From: an uncultured Bacilli bacterium
GTDB lineage: Bacteria; Bacillota_I; Bacilli_A; RF39; UBA660
DNA length: 18,914 nt
NCBI GenBank assembly: GCA_947627965.1
Contig: CANQYA010000002.1
Location: 1 to 18,914 of the forward strand
Reading direction: 5' to 3'
Shown piece after piece: positions 14,732 to 18,914 of this stretch. Under the pieces are notes generated by a model, which ran no database searches, was not told the origin of the DNA, and was given only the letters and a program-made list of their open reading frames with translations. Within the stretch, counting starts at the first letter, position 1, and each line of letters opens with the position of its first letter. The position numbers and the translations under genes were made by a program.

Positions 14732-15397
14732 ATGATTGGCAATGATTGGGATTTGTTACTTAAAGAGGAATTTAATAAAGAATATTTTAAAAATTTAGAA
14801 AATTTTGTAATTACTGAATATAACCATAAAATTATTTATCCTAAAATAAATGAAGTATATAATGCTTTTCGCTATACTTCTTATCAAGATACTAAAGTAG
14901 TTATTATTGGTCAGGACCCTTATCACGGTGAAAATCAAGCCGAAGGATTGTGCTTTTCAGTAAAAAAAGGCGTTGTAAAACCACCTTCTTTAATTAATAT
15001 TTTTAAAGAATTACATGACGATTTGGGGTATGATATTCCTAAAAATGGTAGTTTAGTTTCTTGGACAAAAGAGGGAGTTCTCTTATTAAATGCTGTTCTT
15101 ACTGTCGAAAAAGATAAACCAACCTCACATCGTGACAAAGGTTGGGAACAATTTACTGATGAAATAATTAAACTTTTAAATCAAAAAAAAGAACCCATAG
15201 TTTTTATTTTATGGGGAAGTTATGCTCGTAGTAAAAAAAAGCTGATTACCAATAAAGAACATTACATTATTGAATCAGCTCATCCATCACCTTTGTCAGC
15301 ATATAATGGTTTTTTTGGAAGTAGACCATTTTCTAAAACCAATAATTTTTTAATTAGTAAAGGATTAAAACCTATTAATTGGGAAATAAAGGATTAA
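14732..15397 (+). CDS. ung: Uracil-DNA glycosylase, family 1
   Basis: Removes uracil from DNA to start base-excision repair. All active-site motifs are present: VVIIGQDPYHGENQAEGLCFSV with catalytic D62, the LLLNAVLTV strand, VFILWGSYA, and the minor-groove loop HPSPLSAYNGFFGSRPFSKTN with H184. Length (221 aa) is standard. I take the ATG at 14732 with AGGTGA at 14721-14726; an in-frame GTG at 14723 lies inside that site. The gene follows the symporter by 18 bases and is probably co-transcribed. It ends convergently with the LemA-family gene, overlapping by 4 bases. In Bacillus ung also lies a few genes from gerQ, as here. Confidence 0.98.
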   Translation: MIGNDWDLLLKEEFNKEYFKNLENFVITEYNHKIIYPKINEVYNAFRYTSYQDTKVVIIGQDPYHGENQAEGLCFSVKKGVVKPPSLINIFKELHDDLGYDIPKNGSLVSWTKEGVLLLNAVLTVEKDKPTSHRDKGWEQFTDEIIKLLNQKKEPIVFILWGSYARSKKKLITNKEHYIIESAHPSPLSAYNGFFGSRPFSKTNNFLISKGLKPINWEIKD

Positions 15398-15927
15398 TTT
15401 TTTTCTTTTAATATCTCAAATTCTTCTTCTTTAGGGTCATTATACATTTCTTTTTTCTCTAAATTCATAAACTTACTAATGATATTATTAGGAAAACGAC
15501 TAATATATTTATTATATTTAACTATTACATCATTATAATAATTTTTAATGGCGGTACATTCAATATCACATTGAAATAAATCGTCTAATAAAGTTTTTTC
15601 TTCATCACTTGGAACGTAACTAGGGCGTTCATCTAAATAATTTTTTAATTCTTGATAAGCTTTATTTAAAATAACATTAAGTTTGAACTTATCTTCGCTT
15701 TCTTCGTCAATATGACATAAAAATTGAAATTCTTTCGCATCTTTTTCTTTATAAATGGCGTATATATCACCTAGTAAAGATAATTTTTTACCTAATAAAG
15801 CATCTAAATCTCTTTCACTAGCTTGAATTTTAATGCTATAAATACTTAATTTCTTTCTTATAATTAATATAATCATTAAAAAAACAGCTATTAAAACAAC
15901 TATACTTGATATAATTTCAAATATCAT
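15394..15927 (-). CDS. LemA-family membrane protein
   Basis: A 177-residue protein with one N-terminal membrane helix (about residues 5-27) and a helical cytosolic or external domain. It resembles LemA in its heptad-rich start IKIQASERDLDALLGKKLSLLGD and in its distinctive end YYNDVIVKYNKYISRFPNNIISKFMNL, where LemA proteins have a YN...FP.N....F.F pattern before an acidic tail. The acidic C-terminus DPKEEEFEILKEKN fits too. The function of LemA proteins is not settled. The middle is diverged, so this is a remote member. I start at the ATG at 15927, which has GAGGTGA just upstream (15932-15938); an upstream in-frame ATG at 16002 adds 25 residues but lies before the promoter. Confidence 0.75.
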   Translation of the reverse strand: MIFEIISSIVVLIAVFLMIILIIRKKLSIYSIKIQASERDLDALLGKKLSLLGDIYAIYKEKDAKEFQFLCHIDEESEDKFKLNVILNKAYQELKNYLDERPSYVPSDEEKTLLDDLFQCDIECTAIKNYYNDVIVKYNKYISRFPNNIISKFMNLEKKEMYNDPKEEEFEILKEKN

Positions 15928-15949
15928 ATCTTCACCTCTATTATTAACC

Positions 15950-15955
15950 ATTATA
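15950..15955 (-). promoter_or_regulatory. Extended -10 promoter of the LemA-family gene
   Basis: On the reverse strand TATAAT (15950-15955) is preceded by TGG, an extended -10 element, 22 bases before the start at 15927. The -35 region (TTACTA, about 15973-15978) is poor. Its position favours the shorter start. Confidence 0.5.
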
Positions 15956-15998
15956 CCATGTATAGTATTAAATAGTAAATTAATAAGTTTAATATTTT

Positions 15999-16037
15999 GC
16001 AACTTTTGATATTTGGGAAAGAGAAAAGTTAAGTTGC
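15999..16037. repeat. Inverted repeat upstream of the LemA-family gene
   Basis: GCAACTT (15999-16005) pairs perfectly with AAGTTGC (16031-16037), and the shifted AACTTTT (16001-16007) pairs with AAAAGTT (16024-16030). Two alternative hairpins are thus possible. No T-run follows on either strand, so it does not look like a terminator. It could be an operator or chance. Confidence 0.4.
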
Positions 16038-16045
16038 AGTTTGAT

Positions 16046-16079
16046 ACGTAAAAATATTGATATATTCATATTAATACGT
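16046..16079. repeat. Imperfect 34-bp dyad in the gerQ-lemA gap
   Basis: The half-sites start ACGTA (16046-16050) and end TACGT (16075-16079). By eye 13 of 17 positions match across the centre at 16062/16063. It lies about 100 bases upstream of the LemA-family promoter. A protein-binding site is possible; nothing identifies the protein. Confidence 0.35.
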
Positions 16080-16121
16080 TGATATAGAATTTAGTCTTAC
16101 AGTAAATTTTAGTTAAATTGG

Positions 16122-16270
16122 TGCATGCCCTTTTTTAGAGCTGATGAATAAATGGTCACTTTTTTAAATCCTTTATAAACTCGCAATTATGTATTCTTGT
16201 AAAAATATGTATTATTGCCAAAAAAGGTAATGCTTAAATTTAAGTTATCGCCCTTTAGTATTTAAAAATC
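16122..16270 (+). repeat. Intergenic repeat element, copy D (most diverged)
   Basis: It lies in the 357-base gap between the LemA-family gene and gerQ, both on the reverse strand, but the element keeps the same orientation as the other copies. It has a TGATGAATAAATGGTCACTT left arm with T-run, the core AAACTCGCAATTATGTATTC (16177-16196), the same 18-base internal duplication as copy B (TATGTATT twice), TGCTTAAATTTAAG, and a right end ATTTAAAAATC. GTTAAATTGG (16112-16121) and GTTAACTTGG (16271-16280) border it. The rest of the gap holds the two dyads listed separately and no gene. Confidence 0.7.
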
Positions 16271-16359
16271 GTTAACTTGGTAAGATTAAATTCTTTTTAT
16301 AAAAATGAAAAAATCGTGACCAAGCTTAGGTATAATGTAAAAAAAAGAAATGGTCCAAT

Positions 16360-16719
16360 CTATGTTAAATTAACTTCTTCATTATAGATAACATAATTTA
16401 AATAGATTGATGGAAGTACATACCATTCCTTTGTTTCTTCGTTTCTTAATAAAGTATATTCCCTGGAAGCATGGACGACACGTCCAGTAAAAACGCGATC
16501 ACGCCATTCGACTGAATCGGGATATGACATATAAAATGTTGCTATTTGGGCAGGATTGTTATTAAGAATATTATAAGCATATTGATAATTTTCGTCTATG
16601 TAACTATTATAGTTTTGATTATTATTTGGAATATTAGTATATGGTGGCTGAGTTCCTTGATTTGGTATATAGTTAGGATTATTATTTAAGTAGGGAATAT
16701 TTTGATAATTATTATTCAT
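16360..16719 (-). CDS. gerQ: Spore coat protein GerQ
   Basis: In Bacillus, GerQ is an inner-coat protein that positions the cortex-lytic enzyme CwlJ for germination and is cross-linked by transglutaminase. Residues 1-55 here are low complexity, rich in Asn, Tyr, Pro and Gln. Residues 56-119 are the GerQ domain, with AQIATFYMSYPDSVEWRDRVF followed by GRVVHASREYTLLRNEETKEWYVLPSIYLNYVIY. Length is 119 aa against about 180 in Bacillus, the loss being in the N-terminal arm. That arm contains no lysine, and the whole protein has a single one (in EETKEW). The ribosome site AAAGGA lies on the reverse strand at 16727-16732. No cwlJ gene is next to it in this window. The start at 16719 is well supported. 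Confidence 0.9.
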   Translation of the reverse strand: MNNNYQNIPYLNNNPNYIPNQGTQPPYTNIPNNNQNYNSYIDENYQYAYNILNNNPAQIATFYMSYPDSVEWRDRVFTGRVVHASREYTLLRNEETKEWYVLPSIYLNYVIYNEEVNLT

Positions 16720-16745
16720 ATTTTCATCCTTTCATTTTACACTTA

Positions 16746-16753
16746 ATCATATG
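16746..16753 (-). promoter_or_regulatory. Possible mother-cell promoter of gerQ
   Basis: On the reverse strand CATATGAT (followed by TA) lies 26 bases before gerQ and resembles the -10 used by SigE/SigK (CATACAAT or CATANNNTA). The same CATATxATTA form precedes yabG. A -35 candidate (TAGTATT) sits at an unfavourable 16-base spacing, so the evidence is weak. Confidence 0.35.
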
Positions 16754-16761
16754 ATAATAAT

Positions 16762-16791
16762 TTATGAAAAATACTACTAATGTGATATAAT
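16762..16791 (+). promoter_or_regulatory. Extended -10 promoter of pduL
   Basis: TATAAT (16786-16791) with TGA directly upstream gives an extended -10; a poor TTATGA (16762-16767) is 18 bases before it. Transcription would start near 16798. This makes an ATG at 16797 unusable and supports the start at 16812. Confidence 0.6.
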
Positions 16792-16811
16792 TTATAATGG
16801 AGGAAGAAAAT

Positions 16812-17372
16812 ATGGAAGTAGTTTTAGGTGTATCTAATAGGCATATTCATTTGAGTAAGGAAGATTATATCACTTTATTTGGTGATGAAGAATTGGTTAA
16901 AGTAAGAGATTTGGTTCAAACAGGAGAGTTTGCATCTAACTTATTTGTAACTATTGCAACTAGTAAAAATAAAATAGAAAAAGTAAGGGTTTTAGGACCA
17001 CTTCGTTCTTATACCCAAGTAGAATTATCTAAAACGGATTGTTATTTTTTAGGATTAGATGCCCCTATAAGGACGTCGGGGGACTTAACTGATGCTTGTT
17101 CAGTAACAATTATCGGTCCATGTGGTACTTTAACTAAAAATTGTGCGATTATTGCTAATAGACATTTGCATTTAAACCATGAGGATAGAGTTCGTTTAGG
17201 ATTAGTTAATGTTGAAAAAATTAGTATTAAAGTTAAAAGTAACAAAAGTGCTATTTTAAATGATGTTTATGTTAAAGAAACGCCACAGGGCGTTTTAGAG
17301 GTGCATTTAGATACTGACGACGCTAACGGATGTTTTTTAAAAACAGGCGATATGGTCGAGTTAATTTTTTAA
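16812..17372 (+). CDS. pduL: Phosphate acetyl/propanoyltransferase PduL
   Basis: Converts acetyl-CoA (or propanoyl-CoA) and phosphate to acyl phosphate and CoA, the step before acetate kinase in ATP-yielding fermentation. It is unrelated to Pta. Both halves carry the zinc-site motif: NRHIHLSKEDY (H11, H13) and NRHLHLNHEDR (H118, H120, H123). GPLRSYTQVELSKTDCYFLGLDAP and RTSGDLTDA are typical of the family. The protein starts directly at the catalytic fold without the N-terminal peptide that targets some PduL proteins into microcompartments, and no microcompartment gene is near, so it is probably the housekeeping cytosolic enzyme. GGAGG at 16799-16803 fixes the start at 16812, not 16797. Its last 12 bases overlap the end of the convergent penicillin-binding protein gene, with no terminator between them. 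Confidence 0.93.
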   Translation: MEVVLGVSNRHIHLSKEDYITLFGDEELVKVRDLVQTGEFASNLFVTIATSKNKIEKVRVLGPLRSYTQVELSKTDCYFLGLDAPIRTSGDLTDACSVTIIGPCGTLTKNCAIIANRHLHLNHEDRVRLGLVNVEKISIKVKSNKSAILNDVYVKETPQGVLEVHLDTDDANGCFLKTGDMVELIF

Positions 17373-18914
17373 ATTAGTATTTATTTTATTTTGATTAGAG
17401 TAAGGTTCAGTACCTTTTAGGTAATAGAGGATCTTCTTTTTTTTCGTTTGACTATTTGCTACTTCTCCTGAAATAGGATCAACTAAAACACCAACGACAT
17501 TTGATGGTTTTTCAAACCAAGTTTCTTCCGTATCTTTTAAATATGTTTCCATAGCGTCAGCCCAAATATTTTTTGATAAACCATACATGCTGGAATCAAT
17601 ATTGGCATTGTTGTCATAACCTATCCAAGTTGCTGTAACTACGTCAGGGTTGTAACCAATTGTCCAACCATCAGTTGCAGTTGTACCTGATTTAATCGCA
17701 TACTTTCTTGAAAAACGTCCAGCTAAGTTAACCATAGTAGGATAATTGTAATCGATAAAAGCTGAGTCGTATGTAGTTGTCAATAATTCATTTAAAATAT
17801 ATGTAAGACTAGGATTTAAAACCAGTTCGGGAGTTTCTTTAAAATTATATAAAACATTGCCATCGACATCTTCTATTCTATTAATTAAGTGAGGAGTAGT
17901 TTTGTATCCATTATTAGCAAAAACTGAATAAGCTGATGCCATTTCAATAATCCCTATTTCACTAGTACCAAGTGGTAATGAAGGAACCATTGGCAAGTTT
18001 TCACTAATTCCTAATCTTTTAGCAATATCAACTAAAATATTTTCTCCTAAAAACATATGCGTTTTAACAGCATATATATTTTCTGAATAAGCAATGGCTG
18101 TTGCTAAAGATATGGGCTTATTGCCATATACTTGATTAGCATTTTGTGGAGAATAAGTTTTCTGATTAGAAAAGACAAAAGTAGTTTCTTCGCTGGTAAA
18201 TGACGTACTAGCAGTAAATCCATTTTCTAAAGCTGCGTAGTATAAAAAAGGTTTCATAGTTGAACCAACTTGCCTTTTTGAATATAAAGCTCTATTATAT
18301 TGGGTAACAGAGTAATTAGTGCCTCCTACTAAAGCTATAATATTACCATTTTTAGGATTAATCATGACACTAGAAGCCTGAACATTATTTTGATTTTCCA
18401 TATTTTCTTTAATAGAATTTTCTAAAGACATTTGGGCATTCATATCCAAAGTAGTATATATTTTTAAACCACCAGTATCAAGAAAAGACGAAGGAATACT
18501 TTTAATGGTTTTTAATTCTTGTAAAACGGCATCCTGAAAATATAATAAAGTATCTGAGTCTATAGTAGCTCTTTTACCAATAATATTTAATTTTTCATTT
18601 AAAGCTTTCTCTTTTTCTTCTTCAGTTATATAATTATTTTTTACCATATTATTTAAAACTAATTCTTGTCTTTTTTTAGCTAATTCAAAATTAGTTATGG
18701 GGGAATAATTAGAGGGAGACTTTGGTATTCCTACTAATAAAGATGCTTCGGCAAGGTTCATATCTTTACTGGATTTACCAAAGTAGAAGAGACTAGCTTG
18801 TTCAATACCAATAATTCCATCATAGTTAATATTTCCTTCATTTGCTAACCATTGGGAATTTAAGTAAAATTCAATAATTTCTTCTTTTGTATAATTGGCT
18901 TCTAGCTTAAAGAC
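17361..18914 (-). CDS. Class A penicillin-binding protein (PBP1A-type), 5' end missing
   Basis: A bifunctional peptidoglycan glycosyltransferase/transpeptidase. The frame stays open to the window edge (517 residues visible), so the true start lies beyond 18914. The visible N-terminal part is the end of the GT51 domain: YTKEEIIEFYLNSQWL, IIGIEQASLFYFGKSS, LAEASLLVGIPKSPSNYSP and a Lys/Arg-rich helix. The transpeptidase domain has the nucleophile in GSTMKPF (Ser codon at 18261-18263), SEN in AIAYSENIYA, and KSGTT (17682-17693), so it should be active and sensitive to beta-lactams. It ends soon after the transpeptidase domain, with no PASTA or fibronectin-like tail. The missing part should hold the membrane anchor and the GT catalytic glutamates. 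Confidence 0.95.
   Translation of the reverse strand, partial: VFKLEANYTKEEIIEFYLNSQWLANEGNINYDGIIGIEQASLFYFGKSSKDMNLAEASLLVGIPKSPSNYSPITNFELAKKRQELVLNNMVKNNYITEEEKEKALNEKLNIIGKRATIDSDTLLYFQDAVLQELKTIKSIPSSFLDTGGLKIYTTLDMNAQMSLENSIKENMENQNNVQASSVMINPKNGNIIALVGGTNYSVTQYNRALYSKRQVGSTMKPFLYYAALENGFTASTSFTSEETTFVFSNQKTYSPQNANQVYGNKPISLATAIAYSENIYAVKTHMFLGENILVDIAKRLGISENLPMVPSLPLGTSEIGIIEMASAYSVFANNGYKTTPHLINRIEDVDGNVLYNFKETPELVLNPSLTYILNELLTTTYDSAFIDYNYPTMVNLAGRFSRKYAIKSGTTATDGWTIGYNPDVVTATWIGYDNNANIDSSMYGLSKNIWADAMETYLKDTEETWFEKPSNVVGVLVDPISGEVANSQTKKKKILYYLKGTEPYSNQNKINTNLKN

Noticed and set aside
5226..16270. CRISPR array or riboswitch as explanation for the repeated intergenic sequences
   Set aside because: The copies are kilobases apart, diverged, about 130-160 bp long and without spacers. 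No known riboswitch core was recognised, and copy D lies antisense to its neighbours.
16318..16355. GACCA/TGGTC inverted repeat just past the end of gerQ as its terminator
   Set aside because: Only 5 pairs with a 28-base loop and no suitable T-run after it on the reverse strand.
1..18914. Mycoplasma-type code (UGA as Trp), given the AT-rich Bacilli character
   Set aside because: yabG ends in TGA directly before veg, and Trp residues in conserved motifs are encoded by TGG.

Overview
The window is strongly AT-rich, densely packed DNA from a spore-forming, low-GC Firmicute, most likely an uncultured Bacilli/Erysipelotrichia-type lineage. Evidence: five sporulation genes (yabG, spoVG, yabP, yabQ, gerQ), an OatA-like peptidoglycan acyltransferase, A/T-ending codons and AGGAGG-type ribosome sites. 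UGA is a stop (yabG ends in TGA) and Trp is TGG, so the code is standard and not the Mycoplasma one. The species cannot be named from the sequence alone.

Layout. 1-5211: a gene tail, then tatD, a short 3D-domain protein, rsmA, an OatA-like acyltransferase and a NUDIX hydrolase. 5427-7631: yabG-veg, spoVG and yabP-yabQ, with candidate SigK-type and SigE-type promoters. 7750-13202: a tight forward operon of DHH phosphoesterase, rplI, dnaB, LysM-G5-M23 peptidase, walJ and rlmH, with 11-base, 1-base or no spacing at several junctions. 13439-15397: a sodium/amino-acid symporter and ung. 15394-16719, reverse: a LemA-family protein and gerQ. 16812-17372: pduL. 17361-18914, reverse: a class A penicillin-binding protein cut by the window edge.

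The order follows two classic Bacillus neighbourhoods. tatD-yabE-ksgA-yabG-veg-spoVG-yabPQ lies on one side of oriC in B. subtilis, and gdpP-rplI-dnaC-walJ-rlmH lies on the other. Here they are joined head to tail on one strand, and rnmV, ispE, purR, sspF and divIC are absent from their usual places.

The least explained signal is a family of four related intergenic elements (about 130-160 bp), all in the same orientation, at 5226-5353, 6823-6969, 13221-13380 and 16122-16270. They share a left hairpin with a T-run, a central core AAACTCTAAATTATGTATTC, a CTTAATTTTAAG block and an ATTTAAGAACC right end. Each copy is bordered by a short direct repeat, most strikingly 18 of 19 identical bases around the third. 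They look like small non-autonomous mobile elements that carry a transcription terminator. Other oddities are a second, catalytically broken SGNH domain in the OatA-like protein, a stripped-down GdpP-type phosphodiesterase with GGGGD in place of GGGGH, and a GerQ without lysines in its N-terminal arm.
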